A stretch of DNA of 64,000 bases from the NCBI GenBank assembly GCA_012523975.1, contig JAAYSF010000071.1, positions 1 to 64,000 of the forward strand, given 5' to 3'. Each line of letters starts with the position of its first letter. Position 1 is the first letter of the stretch. The DNA comes from Veillonellaceae bacterium (lineage in GTDB: Bacteria; Bacillota; Negativicutes; JAAYSF01). Made by a program: the position numbers and the translations under genes. Positions 43,779 to 52,784 of the stretch are shown here, in pieces. Below the pieces are notes generated by a model that worked only from the letters and a program-made list of their open reading frames with translations, had not been told where the DNA came from and made no database searches.

Positions 43779-44774
43779 TTACGTTCTTATCCATTTAGCA
43801 GGAATAAATAGCTGTTCAAACAGGTTAATAGCGTACATATCAGTAAGCCCGGCAATATAGTCAACTACAGTCTGCTGCAGTCCCCACTTATCTTCACGCT
43901 CAAGAAACTCTTGCGGCAGACTTCGGGGGTTGGCCATAAAATACTCATATAATTTTTGCACTACATACTTTGCCTTTTTACGATCAGGCTCAAGATCGGC
44001 TGAATGGTATATTTTATCAAACATGAATTCGCGGAATTTTTCCATTGCCTTTTGAACATTATTGGACATGCAGATTTCACTAATACCACTAGAAGTAGTT
44101 ATAATATCTGAGACCATGACAGTAATCATAGTAGACGGATTAGTCCCCAGTACCCGGCTGACTTGTTCCGGTAAATCTACTGGCTTAATCATTCCAGCTC
44201 GGATTCCGTCGTCATAATCATGACATAAATACGCTATCCGATCGCCGAATCTTATAATATTGCCTTCAAGTGTAAATGGCTTATTGGGGCCTGTATGATT
44301 GAGAATTCCATCTTTGACATCTACAGTCAAATTAAGGCCCTGGCCGCTGCGCTCCAGATGCTCCACGACCCGCAAACTTTGCTCGTTATGATTGTAATGT
44401 CCGATAATATCACGAAGCGCATACTCACCAGCATGACCAAACGGGGTATGGCCAACATCATGCCCCAACGCGATTGCCTCAGTCAAATCTTCATTCAACA
44501 TTAACCCCCGCGCAATTGTACGAGAAATCTGCGCTACTTCTAAGCTATGAGTCATACGCATGCGATAATGATCACCTGGCGATATATAGACCTGTGTCTT
44601 GTGTTTTAACCGACGGAAAGCCTTGCTATGAATTATTCTATCCCTATCGCGCTGAAATGCAGTACGAAAATCACAGAACTCTTCGTTATTCATCCGAACT
44701 GCTTCACGGCTTTTACTGGCAAAAGATGATAATATTTTATATTCCTGCGCTTCTATTCGTTCACGAATACTCAT
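43779..44774 (-). CDS. dgt: dGTPase-like HD nucleotide triphosphohydrolase
   Basis: A 331-residue HD-superfamily protein of the dGTP triphosphohydrolase family. The N-terminal motif FRTAFQRDRDRIIHSKAFRRLKHKTQVYI (about 37-66) and the HD residues in THSLEVAQISRTIARGL and ALGHDVGHTPFGHAGE (about 108-123) are clear. RFGDRIAYLCHDYDDGI carries the C-terminal Asp. The shorter length fits the deoxyguanosine-triphosphohydrolase-like class 2 proteins common in Firmicutes. GGGGAGCG precedes the ATG. It is divergent from lptA-like. Confidence 0.92.
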   Translation of the reverse strand: MSIRERIEAQEYKILSSFASKSREAVRMNNEEFCDFRTAFQRDRDRIIHSKAFRRLKHKTQVYISPGDHYRMRMTHSLEVAQISRTIARGLMLNEDLTEAIALGHDVGHTPFGHAGEYALRDIIGHYNHNEQSLRVVEHLERSGQGLNLTVDVKDGILNHTGPNKPFTLEGNIIRFGDRIAYLCHDYDDGIRAGMIKPVDLPEQVSRVLGTNPSTMITVMVSDIITTSSGISEICMSNNVQKAMEKFREFMFDKIYHSADLEPDRKKAKYVVQKLYEYFMANPRSLPQEFLEREDKWGLQQTVVDYIAGLTDMYAINLFEQLFIPAKWIRT

Positions 44775-44845
44775 GTTATCGCTCCCCTACCAAAATTATT
44801 CAGCACTTCGTTCCAATTTTAACTAGCAAATTTAATTTTGAAATC

Positions 44846-44854
44846 TGTTATAAT
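44846..44854 (+). promoter_or_regulatory. Extended -10 promoter of the lptA-like gene
   Basis: TGTTATAAT is a perfect -10 with TGN extension, 24 bases before the GTG start. No good -35 is present, as tolerated by extended -10 promoters. Confidence 0.6.
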
Positions 44855-44877
44855 GAACTTGGAAAGGATGTGATATA

Positions 44878-45348
44878 GTGAAGGCAAAAGTATTTATATT
44901 CTGCATCTTGCTGACAATCTTTTCTATGTCCAGTGTATTCGCAGCTGCACCGGTTATAACTGCTGACCAGCAATATTTTGACATAAGTTCAGGTCTCCAT
45001 GTTTTAAAAGGTAATGTACATATTGAGCACAATGGACGCATTGTCACAGCCGGCGAGGCAAAGACTAATTTAGTCGAGATATGGGGCTCCGGCGGTATAA
45101 CATTTACGCAAGATGACATCAGATTCGTCGGCAGCAATGTTTATGTTTATTTTCCGAGTAATACCGCGAAAATCGATGGCGGAGTTGAATTCTCACGACC
45201 AGGTATTGAAATTAATGCTGAACGTGTAGATTTTAACTGGAAAAGTAAAGTTGCCGTATTCAACGGCAATGTTCAGATTATGCAAAACGGAAAAAGCTGG
45301 CAAACAAACAGCATCAGCTATAACGTTATTTCAAACACAATTTACTAA
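44878..45348 (+). CDS. LptA/OstA-like lipopolysaccharide transport protein
   Basis: A 156-residue secreted protein. The signal peptide is at about 1-23 (VFIFCILLTIFSMSSVFAAA). The rest is an OstA/LptA-type jelly-roll of repeated short strands (ITADQQYFDISSGLHVLKGNVHIEHNG, then VFNGNVQIMQNG). In diderm bacteria LptA carries lipopolysaccharide across the periplasm to LptD. The gene stands alone in the + direction with its own promoter and terminator, not beside lptB or lptC. Its presence argues for an outer membrane. Start is GTG behind GGAAAGGATG. Confidence 0.82.
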   Translation: MKAKVFIFCILLTIFSMSSVFAAAPVITADQQYFDISSGLHVLKGNVHIEHNGRIVTAGEAKTNLVEIWGSGGITFTQDDIRFVGSNVYVYFPSNTAKIDGGVEFSRPGIEINAERVDFNWKSKVAVFNGNVQIMQNGKSWQTNSISYNVISNTIY

Positions 45349-45400
45349 CACCTACCGAATAATATACGCCAAATTATTGTTATTTCCTTTATTAATGCTA

Positions 45401-45434
45401 GGGACCTGCACCAGGGCGGCGCAGGTCCTTTTTG
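45401..45434 (+). terminator. Terminator after the lptA-like gene
   Basis: GGACCTGC and GCAGGTCC arms with an 11-base loop followed by TTTTTG. Confidence 0.85.
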
Positions 45435-45463
45435 CATTTGTTACAACTTTTTGAAAGGTTTCC

Positions 45464-47524
45464 TTATAATTCAACCAATTTGCTCAAATCAGCAACACTT
45501 AAGGCGGTTTGGGTAATAGACTTCAGCAAGGCTAGCCGATTATTCCGAATAGCCTCGTCCTTATCCATAACCATAACCGCATCAAAAAACTTATCGATCG
45601 GTTCGGCTAATTCTGATAATGCCTTTAAAACAGCCGAGTAGTCCTTGATGTCTAAAAATTCACTTACAGCTTGTTTTGTATTAATATATTCCTGATAAAG
45701 AGCCCTTTCAGCCTCTTGACTCAAGAGATCAGGGTTAATCGTGCTGGAAGACGCATTTTTTGCTAAGTTTCCAGCTCGTGTAAATGCTTGAATAGCTTTA
45801 CGTATATGATCACTGCCTATTACTCCTGTAACAGCCCTAGCCCGAAGTACAGTGTCGTAAAGATCATCTATACCTGCAGCCATAACAGCATCAATAACAT
45901 CATAACGAATTTCTTCATCAGACAAAACATTTTTTATGCGAAGACGGAAAAATTCATATATTTCGTTAAGCAGTTTATCAGAATCACTGTCGCTAATTCC
46001 CAGCAACTTGGCTGCTTCTGCGACTATTTCGGTTAAAGACAGGTTATATTGGGCCGCTATTATAGTGTTAACAATCCCTAGCGCTTGTCTTCTGAGAGCA
46101 TAGGGATCCTGCGATCCAGTTGGAATAAGACCGCGACTAAAAGTTGCAACTATATTATCTATCTTATCAGCAATACTAATAGCTCGGCCTGCGAGACTTT
46201 CTGGCAGAGCATCCCCGGCAAATCTCGGTAAATAATGTTCATAAACAGCAGTTGCTACTGACGGCTTCTCACCGCTTAGCAAAGCATATTCCCGCCCCAT
46301 TATTCCTTGGAGTTCAGTAAATTCATTAACCATTGCCGTAACAAGATCAGCCTTTGCCAAAACAGCTGCTCGTGAAGTGTCTAAGACCATTGCTTGGTCC
46401 GCACCCAATCTTTCGGCAATTAAAACAGCTAACTTGTTGATGCGCTGTGTTTTATCATATAAAGTCCCAAGCCCCTCTTGGAACACAATTGTTTTTAGCT
46501 TATCTACTCTATCTGCCAAGGCGATCTTCTTATCTTCTTCAAAAAAGAACCGCGCATCGGCTAATCTTGCCTTTAGAACACGTTCGTTACCCTGCCGAAC
46601 AATATCAATATAATCTGAGCCGCCGTTACGAACAGTGATAAATACCGGCAGTAATTTGCCCTCATTAGAAACTACAGGAAAATAGCGTTGATGTTCACGC
46701 ATTGGCGTAATGATAGCCTCTTGCGGCAAGGCTAAATATTCCTCTTCAAACCGCCCGCACAACGCAGTCGGATATTCGACTAGGAATACAACCTCCTCTA
46801 GTAAATCTTCATCAATAGCTGCGATGCCGCCTTGATTTACCGCAATTTTCTCAACCTGTTCACGGATTACTTTACGCCGCACGGATTGATCAACCATAAC
46901 ATGGTTTTCTGCCAACTTACCAAAGTATTCATCAGCAGATTCTATTGAAATTTCACCTTTTGATAAGAAACGATGGCCGCGCGTAACATTACTGCTTTCT
47001 ACCCCGGCTATGGCAAAGGGAATAACCTCATTGCCATACAGCGCAACGATCCAACGAATGGGACGGACAAAGCGCATATCAAGATTACCCCAGTGCATGT
47101 TTTTGGGGAAATTAAGACTAGTTACTATCCCAGGCAGTATTTCCGGCAGTAAATCATCAACGTTCCGCCCTGTCTCCTTTACCATGGCATATACATAGCC
47201 ATCCTTGACTACCAGATCGTTTACGTCAATGCCCTGACCCCTTGCAAAGCCTTGTGCTGCCTTAGTAGGCGCCCCGCTCTTATCAAAAGCAATGTTTATT
47301 GACGGACCTTTGTTCGCGCTTTCTTTATCCTCTTGGCGGCCGGCAACGCCCCGTACTAGCAATGCAAAACGTCTTGGCGTACCAAAGACTTGTAAATCAC
47401 TGAATCCAATCCGCATATCGATTAACTTTGCTTTGGCATTAGCTTCTAACTGCGTAAGTATGCCAGGCATAAATCTTGCAGGGATCTCCTCGGTACCTAT
47501 TTCAAGTAATATATCTTTTGACAT
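45464..47524 (-). CDS. glyS: Glycine-tRNA ligase beta subunit
   Basis: GlyS, 686 residues, is the tRNA-binding subunit of the bacterial alpha2-beta2 glycyl-tRNA synthetase. It starts MSKDILLEIGTEEIPARFMPG, the family N terminus, and shows RGHRFLSKG, FPVVSNEGKLLPVFITVRNG, and the HD-like middle. The C-terminal anticodon-binding domain is at about 580-680. The ATG at 47524 follows AAGGAGGTAAG; a far upstream start at 47662 lies inside glyQ. It forms an operon with glyQ, controlled by a T box. Confidence 0.97.
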   Translation of the reverse strand: MSKDILLEIGTEEIPARFMPGILTQLEANAKAKLIDMRIGFSDLQVFGTPRRFALLVRGVAGRQEDKESANKGPSINIAFDKSGAPTKAAQGFARGQGIDVNDLVVKDGYVYAMVKETGRNVDDLLPEILPGIVTSLNFPKNMHWGNLDMRFVRPIRWIVALYGNEVIPFAIAGVESSNVTRGHRFLSKGEISIESADEYFGKLAENHVMVDQSVRRKVIREQVEKIAVNQGGIAAIDEDLLEEVVFLVEYPTALCGRFEEEYLALPQEAIITPMREHQRYFPVVSNEGKLLPVFITVRNGGSDYIDIVRQGNERVLKARLADARFFFEEDKKIALADRVDKLKTIVFQEGLGTLYDKTQRINKLAVLIAERLGADQAMVLDTSRAAVLAKADLVTAMVNEFTELQGIMGREYALLSGEKPSVATAVYEHYLPRFAGDALPESLAGRAISIADKIDNIVATFSRGLIPTGSQDPYALRRQALGIVNTIIAAQYNLSLTEIVAEAAKLLGISDSDSDKLLNEIYEFFRLRIKNVLSDEEIRYDVIDAVMAAGIDDLYDTVLRARAVTGVIGSDHIRKAIQAFTRAGNLAKNASSSTINPDLLSQEAERALYQEYINTKQAVSEFLDIKDYSAVLKALSELAEPIDKFFDAVMVMDKDEAIRNNRLALLKSITQTALSVADLSKLVEL

Positions 47525-47525
47525 T

Positions 47526-48401
47526 CTACTTACCTCCTTTAAGCAGGGGATAACCGAGTTTTTCCCGTTGCTCAATATAAGCTTGCGCACAAAGTCTCGC
47601 CATATGGCGCACCCTGCCGATAAAGCCGGTTCGCTCACTAACACTGATTGCTCCGCGCGCATCTAGAAGATTGAAGGCATGTGAGCATTTGAGTACGTAA
47701 TCGTAGGCAGGTAAAACATAGCCAGCTTCGATTATGCGCATAGCCTCTTTTTCGTACATATCAAATAGTTTAAACAGAAGACTAATATCGGCAATCTCAA
47801 AGTTGTAGGTTGATTGTTCTACTTCATTGCGATGGAAAACATCGCCATATGTAATACCGTTGACCCATTCAATATCGTAGACATTTTCCTTACCTTGGAT
47901 ATACATTGCCATCCGTTCTAAACCATATGTTATTTCAACAGAAACAGGCTTTACGTCTATGCCGCCGACCTGCTGAAAGTAGGTGAATTGAGTAATCTCC
48001 ATACCATCGAGCCATACTTCCCAGCCTAGCCCCCAAGCTCCAAGGGTTGGTGATTCCCAATTGTCCTCAACAAATCTTATGTCATGTTTATCGGGATCGA
48101 TTCCTAACCGCGCCAGACTTTGCAAGTACAGTTCCTGTATATTGTCAGGTGATGGTTTCATAATAACTTGAAACTGATGATGCTGAAACAGGCGGTTAGG
48201 ATTATCGCCATAGCGGCCATCATTAGGACGACGCGATGGTTCGACATAGGCCACATTCCATGGTTCCGGTCCTAAAGCCCTTAGAAATGTGGCGGGATTC
48301 ATTGTACCAGCACCTTTTTCAATATCATAAGGTTGCTGTAAAATGCAGTTTTGCTCAGCCCAAAAATTTTGCAGAGCTAGTATTATTTCCTGAAATGTCA
48401 T
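47526..48401 (-). CDS. glyQ: Glycine-tRNA ligase alpha subunit
   Basis: GlyQ, 291 residues, is the catalytic class II aminoacyl-tRNA synthetase subunit. [65 protein letters not shown]-type sequence opens it, with conserved motif 1 and 2 elements; [22 protein letters not shown] is also typical. The ATG at 48401 has GGGAGGCG upstream. It is the first gene of glyQS and is preceded by the T-box leader. Confidence 0.97.
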   Translation of the reverse strand: MTFQEIILALQNFWAEQNCILQQPYDIEKGAGTMNPATFLRALGPEPWNVAYVEPSRRPNDGRYGDNPNRLFQHHQFQVIMKPSPDNIQELYLQSLARLGIDPDKHDIRFVEDNWESPTLGAWGLGWEVWLDGMEITQFTYFQQVGGIDVKPVSVEITYGLERMAMYIQGKENVYDIEWVNGITYGDVFHRNEVEQSTYNFEIADISLLFKLFDMYEKEAMRIIEAGYVLPAYDYVLKCSHAFNLLDARGAISVSERTGFIGRVRHMARLCAQAYIEQREKLGYPLLKGGK

Positions 48402-48677
48402 TGTGTTCGCCTCCCTGAATTTTGTTAAATAAAAAAACAAACCTCCCGCCCACGTAACAATAAGTTACAGGGACGAGAGGTACTCCCGCGGTTCCACCCT
48501 GATTGGCAAAACTGCCCACCTTGTGTTATGGCAAGTTTTACTCTCCAGCTAGAAAGCTTGGATTTCCTCTTGCAGCTTGGGAACGCCGTTCACTTGCAGT
48601 TATCAGGCTTCCACTCGCCCTGATTCGCTGAATGCGCAAGCTACTATTTTCCCGCATCGCCATGATTTTTATTTCTA
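48402..48677 (-). promoter_or_regulatory. T-box leader of glyQS
   Basis: The conserved T-box sequence AGGGTGGAACCGCGGG is at 48485-48500 on the minus strand. A terminator hairpin follows: CCTCTCGTCC pairs fully with GGGCGGGAGG (48442-48480) before TTTGTTTTTTT. The T-box bulge sequence can open the alternative antiterminator when uncharged tRNA-Gly binds. The upstream 150 bases hold the specifier stem. The specifier should be a glycine codon; GGC occurs there, but I could not fold the stem to prove it. Confidence 0.92.
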
Positions 48678-48683
48678 GGTGTA

Positions 48684-48712
48684 AATATATCAAATGTGTT
48701 AGTATTTGTCAA
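48684..48712 (-). promoter_or_regulatory. glyQS promoter
   Basis: TTGACA (48707-48712) and TATATT (48684-48689) with a 17-base spacer on the minus strand. The start is predicted near 48677. Confidence 0.85.
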
Positions 48713-48733
48713 ACTCTATAAATGGAGACTTTA

Positions 48734-48761
48734 TTCAGATGGCGTTTTAACGCCATCTGAA
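48734..48761. repeat. Perfect 13-bp stem-loop without T tract
   Basis: TTCAGATGGCGTT pairs with AACGCCATCTGAA around two bases. It lies between the DUF4342 gene and the glyQS promoter. No run of T follows on either strand. It may be a Rho-assisted terminator, a processing site or an operator. Confidence 0.6.
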
Positions 48762-48787
48762 CTCTAGTCGAAATTATCCAGGGACTT

Positions 48788-48833
48788 ACTCGCTCTTGCT
48801 CCAGCTTGTAGATGCGGGAGTCTTAGAGCGAGT
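48788..48833 (-). terminator. Hairpin after the DUF4342 gene
   Basis: ACTCGCTCT and AGAGCGAGT, with an inner CTCC/GGAG pairing, begin at the stop codon. No T tract follows, so termination is plausible but not sure. Confidence 0.45.
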
Positions 48834-49291
48834 TAGTCATCGGATAAAGTATCTATTTTCTTAGGTGGTTTATATTCCTGACTATCTTCAACCGGCTGCT
48901 CGTCAGCGTTTTCGCCACCTTCACCACGGACGACTTCAATAGTACAACGTTTAAATACGGCTACTAAGACCCCCAAAGCAGCCAATTGCGGCAAAGCAAT
49001 TGCTCCAATCGCTCCGATAGAAACTGGAATCTCAACCAATGTCTTACCATCATTTTTAATTCGTATCTTATTGACATTGCCCTCATGGAGTAATTCTTTT
49101 ACTTTGTCTATAACCTCTGTTGATTTCAAGCTGAATTCTTCGGTCCATCTAGTCTGTTTTTTCCCTTCTAATTCTATCAAGGCATCAACTACATTGCCAT
49201 TGCTTCTTTCCAAAGCATCTTTGGCTTCGCGGTATGATAAACCGGTGCGTTCCCGTATAAGATCAATTTTTTCTAATGTAATCTCTTCCAT
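48833..49291 (-). CDS. DUF4342 protein with UBA-like N terminus
   Basis: A 152-residue protein. Residues 1-45 resemble the UBA/TS-N fold seen in elongation factor Ts and NAC (IRERTGLSYREAKDALERSNGNVVDALIEL). The DUF4342 region (about 55-120) has VNKIRIKNDGKTLVEIPVSIGAIGAIALPQLAALGVLVAVF, a hydrophobic stretch that could sit in or on the membrane. The end is acidic. The ATG at 49291 has GGAGGG upstream; an ATG at 49324 does not. The role is unknown. It is not in the Bacillus version of this region. Confidence 0.8.
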   Translation of the reverse strand: MEEITLEKIDLIRERTGLSYREAKDALERSNGNVVDALIELEGKKQTRWTEEFSLKSTEVIDKVKELLHEGNVNKIRIKNDGKTLVEIPVSIGAIGAIALPQLAALGVLVAVFKRCTIEVVRGEGGENADEQPVEDSQEYKPPKKIDTLSDD

Positions 49292-49401
49292 ATCCAAACC
49301 CTCCAGCGCGAATTTTTCGTGCATTTAATATTACCCATAGTAAGGGCGTTTTATCCCCGCTTACTTATTATCAGCCGACCGAGATTCCAAAGCAAATCTC
49401 G

Positions 49402-50145
49402 CTATCGCCCCGCAGCCATAACCTCTCTTATGAAAGAGATAGATTTCAGCGGCTTATCGATATGATACCTTAAGTAACAGCTGAATAACTTTTCGGTCTC
49501 TACAAGCGTTGCGCCACTAACGGTAAAATGGCCCGGATTATGCCATTCAAGATTTAATAAGTTGTCAAGGAATTTGCCAACCTCCATGCTAAACTCAAAA
49601 TTCTCCGGAGTACGGCATTCCGAGCATACACCGCCGCCGGAAGCTATACTAAAGTAAGCAGGAAGTACTAACTCCTTACAGCAGACGGTACATTTATTGT
49701 AATGCGGCGAAAAACCCGTTAAAGCCAAGAGCTGCCAAGCACCTGCTAAGCTAGCAACCCGCGGGTTTCGTTGTGAAAGCAGCTTAAAAATACCTTCCAG
49801 CAAGTCAAAAATTTGCGGTTCCGGCTGACGATCAGGACACAATTCTGCCGTCAGTTCGGCTATAAAGGCGCCATAAGCCAATAGATCCAGTTTCTCCCGC
49901 AGTTCTCGGAAAGTATTTATTGTTTCATATTGTTTTATATAATCAAGGCTATTACCTGAAGCTAAAGATACGTTAATATGCATAAATGGCTGCATCCCAC
50001 TAGCCAAACGATTTTTCGGCCGTCTTGCCCCGTAAGCAATTGCCGTAATTTTCCCATGCTCACGTGAAAACAAAGTAACCATCTTGTCGGCCTCACCCCA
50101 ATTGCGCACAGCCAACAAGATGGCTTCAGTTTGATACTGTGTCAT
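49402..50145 (-). CDS. recO: DNA repair protein RecO
   Basis: RecO, 247 residues, mediates RecA loading on gapped DNA with RecR and RecF. An OB fold is N-terminal (QTEAILLAVRNWGEADKMVTLFSREHGKITAIAYGARRPKN). The helical C-terminal part carries a C4 zinc site with CTVCCKEL and GGGVCSECR (about 153-187). Position next to yqzL and era-side genes matches Firmicutes. The ribosome site is the GGAG in the end of the yqzL-like gene. Confidence 0.95.
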   Translation of the reverse strand: MTQYQTEAILLAVRNWGEADKMVTLFSREHGKITAIAYGARRPKNRLASGMQPFMHINVSLASGNSLDYIKQYETINTFRELREKLDLLAYGAFIAELTAELCPDRQPEPQIFDLLEGIFKLLSQRNPRVASLAGAWQLLALTGFSPHYNKCTVCCKELVLPAYFSIASGGGVCSECRTPENFEFSMEVGKFLDNLLNLEWHNPGHFTVSGATLVETEKLFSCYLRYHIDKPLKSISFIREVMAAGR

Positions 50146-50151
50146 AATAAC

Positions 50152-50289
50152 TTACATGCACTCCATCTTACTATTGGAATTTTCACTAGTCTCACTGGTG
50201 TTATTAGGCCTAATACACGAACGATACGCCAGATATGCTCCAATATGTCCTGTACTTTGGAATATCTCCCACATTAGATCCCTAAGCAT
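50152..50289 (-). CDS. yqzL: YqzL-like small protein
   Basis: A 45-residue protein directly before recO. The N-terminal MLRDLMWEIFQSTGHIGAYLAYR aligns by eye with YqzL (MLDFTWKVFSQTGNIDTYLLFKE). It sits at the same place, between era-side genes and recO. The family function is unknown. The C-terminal half is Ser/Asn rich and ends with two Cys, unlike the short Bacillus protein. An AAGGGATGA ribosome site precedes the ATG at about ten bases. Confidence 0.75.
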   Translation of the reverse strand: MLRDLMWEIFQSTGHIGAYLAYRSCIRPNNTSETSENSNSKMECM

Positions 50290-50319
50290 CACTTGACATC
50301 ATCCCTTCGTGCGTTATTA

Positions 50320-51636
50320 TTAATCGACCATCTCGGAATCCTTAACTATTAGTTGAGGAAGAAGCGTGGCTTTTACCCTAACGATACGAAATCCATTAAC
50401 CTTTAACACTTCGAAGACATAGTTCCCGATATTGACTTTATCGCTAACTTCTGGACGCCTGCCTAAAAGTCCAAATATATACCCTCCAATGGTATCTTCT
50501 TCATGATCTTCTAATTTAATATCTAAAAGCTCTAATACATCATCCAAAAGAACCCTGCCGTCAAACTCATAACCATCGTTTAATCGCAAGATCTCAGTTT
50601 CGACAGCATCATCATGCTCATCTTGAATATCACCGACAATTTGTTCCAGAACATCCTGCAAAGCTACCAATCCGGCGGTTCCGCCGTATTCGTCTGCAAC
50701 CACCGCTAAATGAATCCTTTTACGCCGCATAACTTGGAGGAGTTTTGCAACTGACATACCTTCAGGTACTACGAGGATTTCCCTCATGATAGTTTTTAAA
50801 TCTTTGTCGGCGCTATCACACATATCAAAATCCATTAAATCGCGAATATGAATCATGCCAATGACGTGATCTTTATCTTCAACGCACAAAGGATATCGTG
50901 TGTGATGGGTTTCGTGCACTATTTTCATGTTTTCATCAAATGAATCGTCCGCAAATAAGCATATCATGTCTTGACGCGGCACCATTACTTCGCGTGCTAA
51001 GCGGTCCGCAAAATCAAAAACATTGTCAATAAGCTCACTTTCCATTTGATCAAGTACACCGCCACGCTGACTGGCACTGACGATCATGCGCAATTCTTCC
51101 TCAGAATGAGCCAAATCAGCCTCATTAGCAGCTTTAACTCCAAGAAAGGCCAGGACTGTTTTAGCAGCTTTATTAAATACCAGAATGAGAGGATAGCCCA
51201 CCTTATGGAAAATGTATAACGGCCATACTGCAAATAAGGCATACCTTTCCGCCTGCTGAATGGCCATTGATTTTGGTACCAATTCCCCAAAAACAATATG
51301 CAAAAAAGTAATAATAGTAAAACCAATCACAGTACTGATAGTTGAGATAAGCCAATCAAGCTCTGGTAAATAGGTCAGGATTAAAGGTCCTATTAATGAG
51401 GAAACTGCTGGCTCACCCAGCCAACCCAGCGCTAGTGATGCTAATGTAATGCCTAGTTGCGTAGCGCTTAAATAGGTATCAAATGATGAAACTACTTTTA
51501 AAGCCAGTTGAGCTCTCCGATTGCCCTGATGCACTAATTCCTCAAGCCTTGTCTTACGTATTTTAAGCAGTGAAAACTCAGCTATAACAAAAAAACCATT
51601 CATTAACACCAGCATCAAAACCGCCAACAATTTCAT
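50320..51636 (-). CDS. CNNM/TlyC-type membrane protein (DUF21, CBS, CorC-HlyC domains)
   Basis: A 438-residue membrane protein. The DUF21 domain with four helices covers about 1-195. Two CBS domains follow (VPRQDMICLFADDSFDE ... TRYPLCVEDKDHVIGMIHIRDLM, then VPEGMSVAKLLQVMRRKRIHLAVVADEYGGTAGLV). The C-terminal CorC_HlyC domain has DGYEFDGRVLLDDV and DTIGGYIFGLLGRRPEVSD. The family is linked to Mg2+/Co2+ efflux. The ribosome site is weak; a promoter is likely 85 bases upstream. It is inserted between recO and era relative to Bacillus. Confidence 0.92.
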   Translation of the reverse strand: MKLLAVLMLVLMNGFFVIAEFSLLKIRKTRLEELVHQGNRRAQLALKVVSSFDTYLSATQLGITLASLALGWLGEPAVSSLIGPLILTYLPELDWLISTISTVIGFTIITFLHIVFGELVPKSMAIQQAERYALFAVWPLYIFHKVGYPLILVFNKAAKTVLAFLGVKAANEADLAHSEEELRMIVSASQRGGVLDQMESELIDNVFDFADRLAREVMVPRQDMICLFADDSFDENMKIVHETHHTRYPLCVEDKDHVIGMIHIRDLMDFDMCDSADKDLKTIMREILVVPEGMSVAKLLQVMRRKRIHLAVVADEYGGTAGLVALQDVLEQIVGDIQDEHDDAVETEILRLNDGYEFDGRVLLDDVLELLDIKLEDHEEDTIGGYIFGLLGRRPEVSDKVNIGNYVFEVLKVNGFRIVRVKATLLPQLIVKDSEMVD

Positions 51637-51722
51637 ACCACTAGATAAAGGCGACTCGATAGCGCATCTCTCCCTCGACAGTTACAAGCGCCTTACCTAA
51701 TCAAGCAGGCGATTTATAACCA

Positions 51723-51751
51723 TCTATAAAATATTATGTCCCGTTTGCCAA
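51723..51751 (-). promoter_or_regulatory. Candidate promoter of the CNNM/TlyC gene
   Basis: TTGGCA (51746-51751) and TATAGA (51723-51728) on the minus strand with 17 bases between; each has one or two mismatches. Confidence 0.4.
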
Positions 51752-51837
51752 TTATAAATTAACGCTGCACGCATCCATAAAAGCAGTCTTCTTTACAAAT
51801 GATACCATTCAGATACCCAAATGGTCAATAAATAGAA

Positions 51838-51860
51838 TAGCTACCGACATGCGGTAGCTA
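51838..51860 (-). terminator. Terminator after era
   Basis: TAGCTACCG and CGGTAGCTA arms with a five-base loop, about 30 bases after the era stop. TTCTATTTATT follows on the minus strand. Confidence 0.7.
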
Positions 51861-51887
51861 AAAAAAACCATGCTTTTAAGACATTTT

Positions 51888-52784
51888 TTATTCATAACCA
51901 AAATTTTTAAGGATACCTTCACGATTACGCCAATCTTTTTTTACTTTTACCCATAAATCAAGATAGGCTTTTGACCCTAGCAATGTTTCAATATCGTTTC
52001 TTGCCTGTTGACCAATTTCTTTTAACAACTGCCCTTTTGCCCCAATTACTATTCCCTTCTGGGAATCACGCTCTACATATATTACGGCCCGTATATAAAG
52101 ATCTTCGTTAGTCCTAGTCGTTATTTCCTCGATATCGACCGCAATAGCATGGGGGATTTCTTCCCGAGTCAGGTGCAGTGCCTTCTCCCTTATGAGCTCA
52201 GCAATTATTAGGCGTTCAGGCTGATCGGTCACCATATCTTCGGGATAATATTGCGGTCCTGGTTCAAGATATTTTTTTATTTCACTAACCAGAACTTCAA
52301 GATTAGTCCGCGCCAATGCCGATATTGGAACAACAGCAGCAAAGTCGTATGCCTCGGTATATTTTTGGATCATTGGTAAAAGCTCTTGTTTTGGTACTTG
52401 ATCGATTTTATTTACAACCAATACAACAGGGGTCTTTACTGAAATAAGGTTTTCCATTATAAACTGCTCGCCTGCCCCAAGCGAGGCGGTTGCATCAACA
52501 ACAAATAAAATGACATCAACTTCGCGTAAAGTCCGAGTAGCCGTCTCAACCATATACTCGCCTAATTTATGTTTTGGCTTATGAATACCGGGAGTATCCA
52601 TAAATACAATCTGAGCATCTTCAGTGGTCAGCACACATAAAATCCGATTGCGCGTCGTTTGGGGTTTGTCCGACATTATGGCAATCTTTTGGCCAATAAG
52701 GCTGTTTACTAACGTTGATTTACCGACATTAGGCCTGCCGATTACCGAGACAAAGCCAGATTTATAGCTCTCTGAAGTATTCAT
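51888..52784 (-). CDS. era: GTPase Era
   Basis: Era, 298 residues, binds GTP and 16S rRNA in 30S assembly. G1 is GRPNVGKSTLVNSL (about 17-30). QTTRNRI is the switch I region. G3 is DTPGIH (about 63-68). G4 is NKID. The C-terminal KH domain has GIVIGAKGQLLKEIGQQAR (about 246-264). The start ATG overlaps the cdd stop by four bases. GGAG in cdd serves as ribosome site. Confidence 0.98.
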   Translation of the reverse strand: MNTSESYKSGFVSVIGRPNVGKSTLVNSLIGQKIAIMSDKPQTTRNRILCVLTTEDAQIVFMDTPGIHKPKHKLGEYMVETATRTLREVDVILFVVDATASLGAGEQFIMENLISVKTPVVLVVNKIDQVPKQELLPMIQKYTEAYDFAAVVPISALARTNLEVLVSEIKKYLEPGPQYYPEDMVTDQPERLIIAELIREKALHLTREEIPHAIAVDIEEITTRTNEDLYIRAVIYVERDSQKGIVIGAKGQLLKEIGQQARNDIETLLGSKAYLDLWVKVKKDWRNREGILKNFGYE

